64,000 bases of DNA from Kaistia terrae (GCF_026344005.1 NZ_JAPKNH010000005.1:248001-312000), one strand, 5' to 3'; shown: positions 53,477 through 62,385, numbered from the stretch's first letter. The notes: generated by a model from the letters alone, not told the origin. Program-made: numbers and translations.

Positions 53477-54456
53477 TCGATCGAGGCCAGGTGTCGGTAA
53501 ACGGTGAGTCGCGAGGTGATCGCGGTCATGACGCCGATCAGCAGCGCGATTACCAGCGCACCGAGATAGCCGGTCGGGCCGATGGCGAAGCGGCCGAACA
53601 GGGCGGAAACCTGATCGCCCTCGGGCGTCGCGATCGAGCGGCCGATGAAGAAGGAAAGCACCGCGAAAAGCACCGCGGCGCCCGAAGCGCCGAGCAGCCC
53701 GCCCTTCAGGCCGAGAAACAGGAAGTGGCGCTGGAATTCGCGCGCGATGAAGTTGGCCTCGGCGCCGACATAGTGCAGCACCGAAACGATGTCACGGTTC
53801 GAGGCCATGGCGCCGCGCGTGGCGAAAACGACCGAGAGCACCGTGGCGACGAAGACAAGGCCGAGGATCGAGACGCCGATGATCACCGTGGCGTTGGCCA
53901 TGGTTTTCAGCCGGTCCGTCCAGTTGCGGTGATCGTCGAGGCTGGCGCCCTTCACCTCCTTGTCGAGGCGGGAGGCGAGCGCGATCAGGTCCACGGCGTC
54001 CGGATCGGCCAATTCGACGACGATCAGATGCGGGATCGGCAGGTCGCTGACATCGAGGCCGCTGCCGAGCCAGGGTTCCAGCAGCTTGGCGTTTTCCCAG
54101 TCTTCCAGCACGCGGGCCTGGGCGACGCCCGGCATCGAGGCGGCGATGGTCGCGGCCTTTTGGGCCTCGGCATTGGTATCGATGTCGTCGACCGGACGCA
54201 CCTGGATGGTGATCTCGCGCACGATGTCTGCTTGCCAGCCGAGCGAGGCGTCGCGCACCAGCGTTACGGCGCCCAGCGTCAGGCAGGCGAGGAAGCTCAT
54301 GATGGCGATGACGATCATCAGCGATTTGCCGGCGATCGACTGCGCCGGCACGATCGGCGCCGAAACCGGCGTGCCGCTGCGTGAGCGCCGCGACGGGAGG
54401 ATCGCGCCGATCATCCGGCTGAACAGGCCTGGGCCTTTGATGGCGCGGTCACTCAT
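53473..54456 (-). CDS. ftsX: Cell division protein FtsX
   Basis: 327 residues. Helix 1 at about residues 45-65 (IVIAIMSFLACLTLGAVTLV), an extracytoplasmic loop of about 130 residues, then three more helices and a short tail. Belongs to the FtsX/MacB permease fold. With FtsE it governs peptidoglycan hydrolases at the septum. It begins with the Met at 54456, eight bases inside the ftsE end; the upstream longer form is not needed. Confidence 0.9.
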   Translation of the reverse strand: MSDRAIKGPGLFSRMIGAILPSRRSRSGTPVSAPIVPAQSIAGKSLMIVIAIMSFLACLTLGAVTLVRDASLGWQADIVREITIQVRPVDDIDTNAEAQKAATIAASMPGVAQARVLEDWENAKLLEPWLGSGLDVSDLPIPHLIVVELADPDAVDLIALASRLDKEVKGASLDDHRNWTDRLKTMANATVIIGVSILGLVFVATVLSVVFATRGAMASNRDIVSVLHYVGAEANFIAREFQRHFLFLGLKGGLLGASGAAVLFAVLSFFIGRSIATPEGDQVSALFGRFAIGPTGYLGALVIALLIGVMTAITSRLTVYRHLASIE

Positions 54457-55108
54457 AGATGGAAAGCCGTCCTTCATGCAGCACGAGGCGGCGGGCATCG
54501 AACTGGTTCATCAGGCCGATATCGTGGGTGGCGATGACGACCGAGGTGCCGAGCCGGTTCAGCTCGACGAAAAGGCGCAGTAGGCGCTTGGCGAGCGGCG
54601 GATCGACATTGCCGGTCGGCTCGTCGGCGAGCAGGATTTCCGGCTGGCCGATCAGCGCCCGCGCGATGGCCGCGCGCTGCTTCTCGCCGCCCGAAAGGAT
54701 CGGCGGCAGGGCCTGGACGCGGTCGCCGAGGCCGACCCACTTCAGAAGTTCGATGACGTCGGCGCGATAGCTCGATTCCTCGCGGCCGAGCACGCGCAGC
54801 GGCAGCGCGACATTCTCGAAGGTGGTCAGGTGGTCGAGCAGGCGAAAATCCTGGAACACGACGCCGACGCGCCGGCGCAGCGACGGCAGATCTTCCTTCG
54901 GCAGCGTCACCACATCGCGGTCGAACACGGTGATTAAACCGCGCGTCGGCTTCAGCGACAGGCACAGCAGGCGCAGCAACGTCGATTTGCCCGCACCCGA
55001 TGGTCCGGTCAGGAACTGGAAGGATTTTGGCGCGATCTGGAAGGAGAGGTCGCGAAGAACCTCGGCACCCATTCCATAACGCAGGCCGACATTTTCGAAG
55101 CGGATCAC
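54449..55108 (-). CDS. ftsE: Cell division ATP-binding protein FtsE
   Basis: 219 residues. ABC ATPase with Walker A GPSGAGKSTLL, Q-loop VFQDFRLLDHLTTFENV, signature LSGGEKQR, Walker B ILLADEPTGNVD and the H-loop IATHDI. Starts with GTG at 55108, with AGGA 8 bases upstream. It partners FtsX at the divisome. A CtrA-like motif lies about 110 bases upstream. Length is the family's usual 219-222. Confidence 0.95.
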   Translation of the reverse strand: MIRFENVGLRYGMGAEVLRDLSFQIAPKSFQFLTGPSGAGKSTLLRLLCLSLKPTRGLITVFDRDVVTLPKEDLPSLRRRVGVVFQDFRLLDHLTTFENVALPLRVLGREESSYRADVIELLKWVGLGDRVQALPPILSGGEKQRAAIARALIGQPEILLADEPTGNVDPPLAKRLLRLFVELNRLGTSVVIATHDIGLMNQFDARRLVLHEGRLSIYE

Positions 55109-55217
55109 CGTGTTATTCCTGTTTCCGCTCTCTCTGTCGTGGCGTGGCCGCCAAACGGCGCGTTGGACGCCGCCGCGTTGACGCGTCGAGCGATTCGCAC
55201 AGCTTGCCGGGATCAGC

Positions 55218-55233
55218 GTTAACGAGTTGTTAG
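55218..55233 (-). promoter_or_regulatory. CtrA-like box upstream of ftsE
   Basis: On the minus strand CTAA-CAACTCG-TTAAC, one mismatch from the CtrA consensus TTAA-N7-TTAAC. It lies about 110 bases before the ftsE start. The rest of the 474-base divergent gap 55109-55582 shows nothing else I can support. Confidence 0.5.
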
Positions 55234-55582
55234 CGATGCCCGGATGCCTGGGCGGTTCTGCCCGCATATGACATCCGATCAAGGCAAAGCAGCGGCACGC
55301 AAGGCCGCGGAGAGGCGGCAAATCTATCCGGCTGGGCGGCGATTTCGGCGCCTCTCACCCCGGCCAATCCAGACGGACGCTGCGCCGTCTGCGACAAATC
55401 GCGAGAAATCAGCAGGATTCCGCTCGTTTTCGCGCGTTTTCGGTGACATTCGGGCGTTGCGCGACTAAGAGAACTGCTTTCCCGGGCTTGCTTGCCCGGC
55501 CGGGTGCTTGAGACGGCGTGGGGCGGAGCGGAGAAGATCCGTTCCCCGGCGCCACCGATGCCCGCCAACGAAGGAAGAATTG

Positions 55583-56128
55583 ATGCCAGTTGTCCGTGGC
55601 CGGTCGATCCGGGTCCTCTACGACATTCCCGCCATCGCTGCGCGCAACGCCGAGCTTGCCACCGAGATCGCCGCTTCCGGCTATCGCGACCTGCTCGTCA
55701 TCTCGATCCTGAAGGGCAGCTTCGTCTTTGCCGCCGACCTGATTCGCGCCCTGCACGACGCCGGCATGGCGCCCGAGGTCGAATTCATCTCGCTGTCGAG
55801 CTACGGCACCGGCACGACCTCCGCCGGCACGGTGCGCGTGGTCAAGGACATCGAGAGCGAAGTCGCCGGCCGCGACGTTCTTCTGGTCGACGACATCCTC
55901 GAATCCGGCCGCACGCTCGATTTCGCCCGCAAGCTGATGCAGGAGCGGGGCGCTGCCCGGGTCGGCATCGCCGTGCTGCTCGACAAGCCCGGCAAGCGCG
56001 TCACCGACATCACCGCCGAGCATGTCGGCTTTGTTTGCCCCGACCTGTTCGTCGTCGGCTACGGCATGGACGTCGCGCATGCGTTCCGCGAATTGCCCTT
56101 CGTCGGTGTCGTCGAAGACGCCGACTGA
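55583..56128 (+). CDS. hpt: Hypoxanthine phosphoribosyltransferase
   Basis: 181 residues. PRTase fold: LVISILKGSFVFAADL, EFISLSSYGTGTTSAG and the PRPP-binding motif VLLVDDILESGRTLDFA. Salvages hypoxanthine or guanine to IMP or GMP. AAGGAAG lies seven bases before the ATG. A class D element begins at its stop codon, followed by a terminator. Confidence 0.94.
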   Translation: MPVVRGRSIRVLYDIPAIAARNAELATEIAASGYRDLLVISILKGSFVFAADLIRALHDAGMAPEVEFISLSSYGTGTTSAGTVRVVKDIESEVAGRDVLLVDDILESGRTLDFARKLMQERGAARVGIAVLLDKPGKRVTDITAEHVGFVCPDLFVVGYGMDVAHAFRELPFVGVVEDAD

Positions 56129-56180
56129 AGCGTTTTCAAGCGAAGCGGCTAATGGTTCGCGCGAAGAAGGCGCGACCACC
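56126..56180. repeat. Class D palindromic element, copy 4
   Basis: TGAAGCGTTTTCAAGCGAAGCGGCTAATGGTTCGCGCGAAGAAGGCGCGACCA. Reverse orientation of the core; its first three bases are the hpt stop. Confidence 0.75.
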
Positions 56181-56207
56181 AGCCAGCGGGTTCTTCACGG
56201 TTTTTTG

Positions 56208-56246
56208 GACAGGCGCGTCGGTCATCGGCGCGCCTGTCCCGTTTTG
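56208..56246 (+). terminator. Terminator after hpt
   Basis: GACAGGCGCG and CGCGCCTGTC form a perfect 10-base stem, followed by CCGTTTT. Confidence 0.8.
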
Positions 56247-56376
56247 ATTTGCCGGTTTCCCGCGCGAGGTCACAATCTGTTTAGGGGAATGGGCGATGAT
56301 CCCGGTCTGATTGTTTGATTGATGATCCGATCCGGGCAGCGTTTTTCCGGGAGATCATGCTCTGGGAATGGACCTG

Positions 56377-56766
56377 ATGGCGCGCATTCTGGTGACCGAA
56401 GACGACGACGCAGTGCGGATGTTCGTATCGCGAGCGCTGATGATGGACGGTCATGACGTGCTGACGGCGGAAGATGGCGAAGACGCCCTCGACGTGCTGA
56501 TCCGCGAAAAGGGCGAGTTCGACCTGCTGCTCACCGACATCAAGATGCCGATTATGGACGGCATCGCGCTGACGCACGCCGTCGCCGCTCAATATCGCGA
56601 CCTCACCATCCTGATGATGACCGGCTTTGCCGATCAGCGCGAGCGCGCCGACGGGCTGGCGGAGCTGGTCTACGACGTGGTGACGAAGCCGTTTTCGCTG
56701 GCCGAGATCCGCCACATGGTCAAGTGCGCCCTAAACGCGAATAATCTCCGGGCTGCCGTCGCCTAG
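56377..56766 (+). CDS. Single-domain response regulator (receiver only)
   Basis: 129 residues. Receiver domain only: acidic pocket ILVTEDDDA, phospho-acceptor Asp54 (LLTDIKMP), M-M-T-G at about 78-81 and Lys in V-T-K-P-F. No output domain, so it acts through protein contacts, like CpdR- or DivK-type regulators in alphaproteobacteria. Start chosen at 56377 with GGGA about nine bases upstream; the Met at 56368 is directly adjacent to GGGA. Downstream of hpt. Confidence 0.88.
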   Translation: MARILVTEDDDAVRMFVSRALMMDGHDVLTAEDGEDALDVLIREKGEFDLLLTDIKMPIMDGIALTHAVAAQYRDLTILMMTGFADQRERADGLAELVYDVVTKPFSLAEIRHMVKCALNANNLRAAVA

Positions 56767-56796
56767 GGGGAGGCCCTCACCCGGCTCCTTGCCGCG

Positions 56797-56837
56797 TGCG
56801 TGCTTCGAGACGCCCTTTCAGGGCGCCTCAGCATGTT
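56797..56837. repeat. Class A-prime palindrome, copy A11
   Basis: TGCGTGCTTCGAGACGCCC ... GGCGCCTCAGCATGTTG. Inverted partner of A12 at the convergent end of the regulator and TIGR02302 genes. Confidence 0.72.
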
Positions 56838-56865
56838 GCAGGCCTCATTGTTTCCATCCAGTTCT

Positions 56866-56903
56866 TCCGTGAGGAGCGGCCGCAGGCCGCGTCTCGAACT
56901 ACG
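56866..56903. repeat. Class A-prime palindrome, copy A12 (partly degenerate)
   Basis: CCGTGAGGAGCGGCCGCAGGCCGCGTCTCGAACTACG. It shares the GAGGAGCGGCC ... CGTCTCGAA part of the class. Confidence 0.65.
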
Positions 56904-56927
56904 AACGGCGCTTGGCAAAGACTCTGC

Positions 56928-57043
56928 CGTCATCCCGGACGCAGCGAAGCGGAGATCCGGAATCCATGCAGCCGGGTTCTGGGGATTCCCCGCGTCTATC
57001 GCCACGGCTGAATGGATCCCGGGTCAAGCCCGGGATGACGGCG
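56928..57043. repeat. Class C long palindromic repeat, copy C3
   Basis: CCGTCATCCCGGACGCAGCG ... ATCCATGCAGCCGGG ... GGCTGAATGGATCCCGGGTCAAGCCCGGGATGACGGCG. It lies in the gap 56767-57084, which has no gene. Confidence 0.88.
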
Positions 57044-57084
57044 AGGTAGGATGCTCGGCGGCGCTTAGTTGGCCGAAACGGCCC

Positions 57085-59643
57085 TCAATACCGTTCCAGC
57101 AGCCGCTCCAGATAATCCCGCTCGATCAGCGGTCGTGACGGGTCGCCGAGGCGCTTGCGGATCATGTCGAGGATCTCGCGGGCGCGCTGGGTGTCGATCG
57201 CGTCCGGCACCTTCACCGATGAGCCGAGATCGGTGCCGCGGCCCTGCTGCTGGCGGCCGAGCGGGTCCTGGCCCGGCATAGGACCGCCCTGGCGGCTGCC
57301 GGTGCCGTTTTGGCGGGCCATCTGGTCGGCGAGGCTACGGGCGCCCTCGCGCAGCGCCTGCAGCGCCTCGCCCTGCGGGCCTACGGCCTGCCCAGGTGCA
57401 CCTTCGCCAAGCTGTTCGGCCGCGTCGCCCATCGAACGGTCGGCCTGGCCGAGCTTGCCGTCCGGCTGCATGCCCTGCTGCTTCATCGTCTCCTGCAGTT
57501 CCCGCAGCATCTTCTGCAGGCCCTGCTGGCCCTCGCGCAGTTCCTTCAGCGCCTGCTGGCGTTCCTCCGGCGTCATCGGCTGCGCCTCGGCGCCGCTGCC
57601 ATCGGTGTCCGGATCCATCTTGAAGGTCTTGTCCATCAGCTGCTGCTGACGGCGGATCATGTCACCAAGCTTGTCGAGAGCCTGGTTCATCTCGCCATTC
57701 TGGCCTTCCTGGCTCTGCTGCGAACGGCTCGCCTCGAGATTTTCCATCATCTGCTGCAACTCGCTCAGCATCTGCTGGGCCGCGTCGCGGGAGCCGGTCT
57801 TGGCCAGATTCTCGATCTGATCCATCATCTTCTGCAGGTCTTCGGACCGGAGTACCCGCGTGTTCGGGTCCATCGGCTGCTGGTTTGCCTGCGGATTGCG
57901 CGCGGCATCCTTCGCCAGCGCTTCCAGATACTGGTTCATCGCCTCGCGCAGGTCCTGCATCGCCTTTTCAAGCTCTGCGTCGGAGGCGTTGCTCTCGATC
58001 GCCTTGCGCAAGGCTTCCTGCGCGGCGCGCAGATCCTGAGCCGCCAGCGACAGGTCGCCATCCTCGATGCCCAGCGCGATCTGCCACAGGAAATCGACCG
58101 TCTCGACCAGTTCGGCGTCGGTGCGAGCGCCGGTCAGCCTGTGATAGGCGGCCCGCAGCGCGACATAGGGGCCGTTGGTCTTTAACTTGTCCGGATAGAG
58201 CGTGATGAAATCGATGGCCATGGCGACGGCCGGCGCCTTGTTGGCGTCGAGCGCCAGCAGGCGGCGCTGCTCGACCACGGCGCGGGCGATCGGATTGTTG
58301 AAGCTACGCATCGGCAGCGTGAACTCGATCGGCGGGCTTTCGCCCGATTGTCCGGCTTCGTCGGTGGCGGTCAGCCGCATCTTCACCTTGGCACCGGCCC
58401 AGGGATGAGCGGAGAGGTCGCGGATCGTCTCGCCATTGCCCTCGCGCATGCGCTGGCGCGGCAGGTTGAGCGGCAGATCCGGCGCGGCCACAAGCGGGCG
58501 GGCGCTGGTCGAGCCTTCATCGAGGGGCGAGATCGTGCCGGCGGCCGAAACCACGCCGTAGTCATCCTGGAGCGAATAGGCGAGCGACAGAGCGCCGCTC
58601 CGGGTGGCGGAGGGATCGCGCGTCAGCTCGATCTTTGGAGGTTCGTCCGGCGTCACCGCGAAAGTCCAGGACAGCAGCGCGCGGCCGCCGCGCGCCACAT
58701 TCAGGGAGCTATCGGTCGAAAGCGTCAGCTTGCGCTCTTCCGGCGGCGCCACATCGGCGGTAGCCGGGGCCGGGCTCGAAGCTGTGCCCGCGTTCTTGGC
58801 AATGGGGGCATCGAAGGCAAGGACCTGGCCTGCCGTCGCCACCGCCGTGGCGGTGAGATCCGGCTCCACGGGCATCCGGAGCGTCACGACGGAGCCTTGC
58901 GGCACGCGGACGGCAGCGTTGGGGTCGAGGCTTCCGGGCCGCGCGGCATCGCCGGTCAGGAAGATCGGCGGCCGGCTCGTATAGGCCGGCGGCGTCACCC
59001 ACGCATCGATGCGCGGCGGCGCTTCCACGGCCGAGGCTCCCGGCCGGATGGCGTCGGCGATGCGGTCGAGACGATCGGGGCCAGCCATCAGGAAGGCGAC
59101 GAGCAGCACCAGCGGCAGCAGGAAGCGCAGCGCATAGGGATCGCGCGCATTCATGCCGGGAGAGGGCAGGCCGGCGGAAAGATGGTCGAGCTTTTCCATC
59201 AGGCGCCAGCGATGGGCGCGCCAGAGCGATTGCGTCAGCGGATCGCGGCTCGGCTGTGACAGGCGGTCGCCAAAGGCGGTGGCCGGGCGATGCTCCATGG
59301 CGCTTTCGCGCGCCACCCGCGCCAGCGCTTCGTCCTGGGTCGGCACAGTCATCCGCCCGAGGCGCAGGATCAGCCCGACATAGACGATGCCGAACAGCGC
59401 CAACGCGCCATAGCGGAGCGGATCGGGCAGTCGCGACCAGAGGCCGAGCCAGGAAAAGGCGAGGAACAGGCCGCCGAGGCAAAGGATGGGGACTATGCGC
59501 GGCCAGGCGGATTCCCAGATCAGCACCAGCCGCGCGCGGCCGACCGCCTTGGCGATCCGCTGAAACGCAGCCGATTCCAACGAAGCCGGAAGATCCGGCC
59601 CCGTTTTCGTGTCCGCAGTCTTGCCCGCGGGCTCGGTCATCAC
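57085..59643 (-). CDS. TIGR02302 family protein (DUF4175)
   Basis: 852 residues. Two or three membrane helices at the N terminus (about residues 50-105 and 170-190), then a large extracytoplasmic part, and a Gln/Met-rich coiled segment from about residue 590 (LSELQQMMENLEASRSQQSQEGQNGEMNQALDKLGDMIRRQQQLMDKT), ending QTRAREILDMIRKRLGDPSRPLIERDYLERLLERY-like. The TIGR02302 family is specific to alphaproteobacteria and has no proven function. Sits opposite a response regulator gene. Confidence 0.85.
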   Translation of the reverse strand: MMTEPAGKTADTKTGPDLPASLESAAFQRIAKAVGRARLVLIWESAWPRIVPILCLGGLFLAFSWLGLWSRLPDPLRYGALALFGIVYVGLILRLGRMTVPTQDEALARVARESAMEHRPATAFGDRLSQPSRDPLTQSLWRAHRWRLMEKLDHLSAGLPSPGMNARDPYALRFLLPLVLLVAFLMAGPDRLDRIADAIRPGASAVEAPPRIDAWVTPPAYTSRPPIFLTGDAARPGSLDPNAAVRVPQGSVVTLRMPVEPDLTATAVATAGQVLAFDAPIAKNAGTASSPAPATADVAPPEERKLTLSTDSSLNVARGGRALLSWTFAVTPDEPPKIELTRDPSATRSGALSLAYSLQDDYGVVSAAGTISPLDEGSTSARPLVAAPDLPLNLPRQRMREGNGETIRDLSAHPWAGAKVKMRLTATDEAGQSGESPPIEFTLPMRSFNNPIARAVVEQRRLLALDANKAPAVAMAIDFITLYPDKLKTNGPYVALRAAYHRLTGARTDAELVETVDFLWQIALGIEDGDLSLAAQDLRAAQEALRKAIESNASDAELEKAMQDLREAMNQYLEALAKDAARNPQANQQPMDPNTRVLRSEDLQKMMDQIENLAKTGSRDAAQQMLSELQQMMENLEASRSQQSQEGQNGEMNQALDKLGDMIRRQQQLMDKTFKMDPDTDGSGAEAQPMTPEERQQALKELREGQQGLQKMLRELQETMKQQGMQPDGKLGQADRSMGDAAEQLGEGAPGQAVGPQGEALQALREGARSLADQMARQNGTGSRQGGPMPGQDPLGRQQQGRGTDLGSSVKVPDAIDTQRAREILDMIRKRLGDPSRPLIERDYLERLLERY

Positions 59644-59780
59644 CGCTCCGTTTTGTCCGTCATGCCCGCCGCCCCAGCTACTGTAGCAACTGAAGTTGGG
59701 ACGAGCGACCCCTAAGGCAAGGGTTGCATCGGCATTCCGGCACGACCGGCCGACGCGGCGGGCTTGCCGGGCAGGACATG

Positions 59781-59823
59781 CCAGAGCCGTTCAGCGCTTC
59801 ATGGCAACGCTGAACGGCTCTGG
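59781..59823. other. Long perfect hairpin near the TIGR02302 start
   Basis: CCAGAGCCGTTCAGCG (59781-59796) and CGCTGAACGGCTCTGG (59808-59823) pair over 16 bases around an 11-base loop. It lies between the TIGR02302 gene start and the SDR gene's stop, so it could end the SDR transcript. Confidence 0.7.
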
Positions 59824-59825
59824 CG

Positions 59826-59878
59826 CTTTGCTCGGTCGCGTTGTCTTCAGCGAACCGGTTATCCGCCTCGCTCTAGCG
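59826..59878. repeat. Class D palindromic element, copy 3
   Basis: GCTTTGCTCGGTCGCGTTGTCTTCAGCGAACCGGTTATCCGCCTCGCTCTAGCG; its CTCTAG end supplies the stop of the SDR gene. Confidence 0.78.
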
Positions 59879-60622
59879 CATGCCGCCGGAGGCGAGCAGC
59901 AATTCGCCGGTCAGCCAGCCGGAATCGGGCGAGGCGAGGAATACGGCAATCGTGCCGATATCGCCCGGCTGTCCGATGCGGCCGAGCGGGGTCTGGGCAA
60001 TCAGCTGCTTCTCCAGATCGCTGCCGATCACGCCGGCCGTTCGCGTGCCTTCCGTCTCGACGCCACCCGGATTGATCGAATTGACCCGGATGTTCTTGTC
60101 CGCCAGCTCCTTGGAGAGCACGTGGGTGATGGCGTCGACCGCGCTCTTGGTGGCGGTGTAGATCGACGAATTCGGCATCGGCAGCTGGCTGATGGTGGAG
60201 CCGATGTTGATGACGCTGCCGCCCTCGGCGCCGAAATGCTTCACGCCTTCCTGGGTGGTCAGCAGGAGGCCGAGCACGTTGGTGTTGAACTGCCGGTGGA
60301 ACTCGTCCTCGGTGACGTCTTCGAGCGCGCCGAACTGGTAGACGCCGGCATTGTTCACCAGGATGTCGAGCGAGCCATAGGCCGTCTTCGCCTCGGCGAA
60401 CAGACGCGTCACGTCGGCGGATTTCGACACGTCGCCCTGGACTGCCACGGCTTTGCCGCCCTTGCTCTCGATCTCCGCCACGACGCGGTCAGCGCCTTCC
60501 TTGCTGGAGGCGTAGTTGACCACGACCGAAGCGCCGGCGGCGGCCAGCTCCTTGGCGATGCCTGCCCCGATACCCTTCGATGCGCCCGTTACGACCGCGA
60601 CCTTGCCTGTCAATTTGCTCAA
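59873..60622 (-). CDS. SDR family NAD(P)-dependent oxidoreductase
   Basis: 249 residues. TGASKGIGAGIA cofactor motif, NNAGVYQFG, catalytic Ser in INIGSTIS, catalytic Y-T-A-T-K and a C-terminal SGG. Substrate unknown. I chose TTG at 60622, which has AGGAG eight bases upstream and leaves MSKLTGKVAVVTG as N terminus, over the ATG at 60658. Downstream of an ArsR gene on the same strand, with nested inverted repeats between. The stop TAG lies inside a class D element. Confidence 0.85.
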   Translation of the reverse strand: MSKLTGKVAVVTGASKGIGAGIAKELAAAGASVVVNYASSKEGADRVVAEIESKGGKAVAVQGDVSKSADVTRLFAEAKTAYGSLDILVNNAGVYQFGALEDVTEDEFHRQFNTNVLGLLLTTQEGVKHFGAEGGSVINIGSTISQLPMPNSSIYTATKSAVDAITHVLSKELADKNIRVNSINPGGVETEGTRTAGVIGSDLEKQLIAQTPLGRIGQPGDIGTIAVFLASPDSGWLTGELLLASGGMR

Positions 60623-60648
60623 CTCATTCACTCCTGTTGGTATGAGTT

Positions 60649-60676
60649 GATTAGACATTTAGATAATCGTCTAATC
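60649..60676. promoter_or_regulatory. Candidate ArsR operator between the regulator and the SDR
   Basis: GATTAGAC (60649-60656) and GTCTAATC (60669-60676) are perfect arms; TTAGA (60658-60662) and TCTAA (60670-60674) are a nested pair. An outer AACTCA (60621-60626) / TGAGTT (60643-60648) pair is nearby. Confidence 0.55.
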
Positions 60677-60714
60677 GTTACAAGAGCGAGAGCGATCGAT
60701 ATTTGCGTCGGTTG

Positions 60715-61047
60715 TCAGATTTGGGAGAGCTGGGCCAGATAGGCGTCGAGCACGGGGCGCTGCAGCACGAGGCTGGCGAACTTGCCCTCGCGCACGATCT
60801 CGATCAGGCCCGCCGTTTCCAGTTCCTTCAGATGATGGGAAATGGTGGCGGCGCTGACCTGCTGGTTCTGGACGACGCAGCTGCACGCCAAAGGCGCACC
60901 GGCGGCGCCGAGATCTTTGAGGATCTGATAGCGGCGCGGCTCGGCCAGCGCCTTCGAGATCAGCACGATCTGGCGATCGCTGAGGCGCAGCGGCTCGGCG
61001 CCATGGATCTGGCGCGGATCGAGGGGAAATGCATCGGTGTTGGTCAT
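60715..61047 (-). CDS. ArsR/SmtB family transcriptional regulator
   Basis: 110 residues. Winged helix-turn-helix: [48 protein letters not shown]. The Cys residues in LACSCVVQN could take part in sensing, but the usual metal site is not clear, so it may be a non-metal member. It precedes the SDR gene on the same strand. Likely an autoregulating repressor of that pair. Confidence 0.88.
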   Translation of the reverse strand: MTNTDAFPLDPRQIHGAEPLRLSDRQIVLISKALAEPRRYQILKDLGAAGAPLACSCVVQNQQVSAATISHHLKELETAGLIEIVREGKFASLVLQRPVLDAYLAQLSQI

Positions 61048-61113
61048 TTCCCCTCCTATATCGGCGTTGCGCGGCAGTTTCGCAATCTTTGCCGCCAGAT
61101 CGTGGCGGCGAGA

Positions 61114-62385
61114 CTACTTGTCGAGCCAGGCCGGAAGCTGGTCCATGCCGATCAGATCCTCATAGGTCTGGCGCGGGCGGATGACGGCGAACTCGCTGCC
61201 ATTGACCAGCACTTCGGCCGCGAGCGGCCGCGTGTTGTAGCTCGATCCCTGCACCGCGCCATAAGCACCGGTCGTCATCACAGCCAGCAGATCGCCGGCT
61301 TCGACGGCCGCCATGGTGCGGTCGAGGGCGAGATAATCGCCCGTCTCGCAGACGCCGCCGACGACATCGGCGAAGATTTCGCGCGTACCCGGCTTCGGCA
61401 CGGCGACCGGCTGGATGTCGTGATGCGCCTCGTAGAGGGTCGGGCGGATCAGATCGTTCATGCCGGCGTCGACGATGACGAAGGTCTTGGCGGCGCCTTC
61501 CTTCACATAGACGACCTCGGAGACGAGGATGCCGGCGTTGCCGACGATCATCCGGCCGGGCTCGAACAGGATCCTGCCGCCGAGATTGCCGAGGCGCTTG
61601 CGCACGATCGCGGCATAGACTGTCGGTTCCGGCGGCGCTTCCTCGTCGAGATGATAGGGAATGCCGAGGCCGCCACCGCCATCGACGTGCTCGATCGTGT
61701 GGCCGTCGGCGCGCAGGTCGCGCACGAGGTCGGCCAGCAGCCCATAAGCCTCGTCAAACGGTCCCATGTCGGTGATCTGGCTGCCGATATGCATGTCGAC
61801 GCCGGCGACCTTGATGCCGGGCAACTTCGCGGCGCGGGCATAGACCTCGCGGGCGCGGACATAGGGGATGCCGAACTTGTTCTCGGCCTTGCCGGTGGTG
61901 ATCTTGGCGTGGGTCTTGGCGTCGACGTCGGGATTTATGCGCAACGAAATGGTGGCGGTCGCGCCCTTGGCGGTCGCGATCTCGGAGATCCGCTCCAGTT
62001 CGGGCTCGGATTCGACGTTGAAGCAGAGAATACCGGTATCGAGCGCCTGCGCGATCTCGCGCGCCGTCTTGGCGACGCCGGAGAAGACGATCTTTTCCGG
62101 CGGGCAGCCGGCGGCAAGCGCCCGGCGCAATTCGCCTTCCGAGACGACGTCCATGCCGGCGCCCTCGGCGACCAGCGTCTTCAGCACGGCCTGGTTGGAA
62201 TTCGCCTTCATCGCATAGCAGATGAGCGTGTCCATTCCCGCCAGCGCCTCGCGAAACACGCGAAAATGGCGGACGAGGGTGGCGGTCGAATAGCAATAGA
62301 ACGGCGTGCCGACGGCTGCAGCGATATCGGCGATGGCCACGTCTTCGGCGTAGAGCGCGCCGTCGCGATATTCGAAATGGTTCAT
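61114..62385 (-). CDS. lysA: Diaminopimelate decarboxylase
   Basis: 423 residues. Fold type III PLP enzyme: YAMKANSNQAV with the PLP Lys, VDMHIGSQITD, HVDGGGGLGIPY, FEPGRMIVGNAG and CETGDYLALDR. Makes lysine from meso-diaminopimelate, the last step of the pathway begun by asd. Preceded on the same strand by the small lipoprotein gene; argH-lptM-lysA is a common order in rhizobia. Confidence 0.97.
   Translation of the reverse strand: MNHFEYRDGALYAEDVAIADIAAAVGTPFYCYSTATLVRHFRVFREALAGMDTLICYAMKANSNQAVLKTLVAEGAGMDVVSEGELRRALAAGCPPEKIVFSGVAKTAREIAQALDTGILCFNVESEPELERISEIATAKGATATISLRINPDVDAKTHAKITTGKAENKFGIPYVRAREVYARAAKLPGIKVAGVDMHIGSQITDMGPFDEAYGLLADLVRDLRADGHTIEHVDGGGGLGIPYHLDEEAPPEPTVYAAIVRKRLGNLGGRILFEPGRMIVGNAGILVSEVVYVKEGAAKTFVIVDAGMNDLIRPTLYEAHHDIQPVAVPKPGTREIFADVVGGVCETGDYLALDRTMAAVEAGDLLAVMTTGAYGAVQGSSYNTRPLAAEVLVNGSEFAVIRPRQTYEDLIGMDQLPAWLDK

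Noticed and set aside
55268-55470. Small frame after the ftsE promoter region
   Set aside because: Plausible ATG at 55268 but no ribosome binding site, and its codon pattern resembles random GC-rich sequence.
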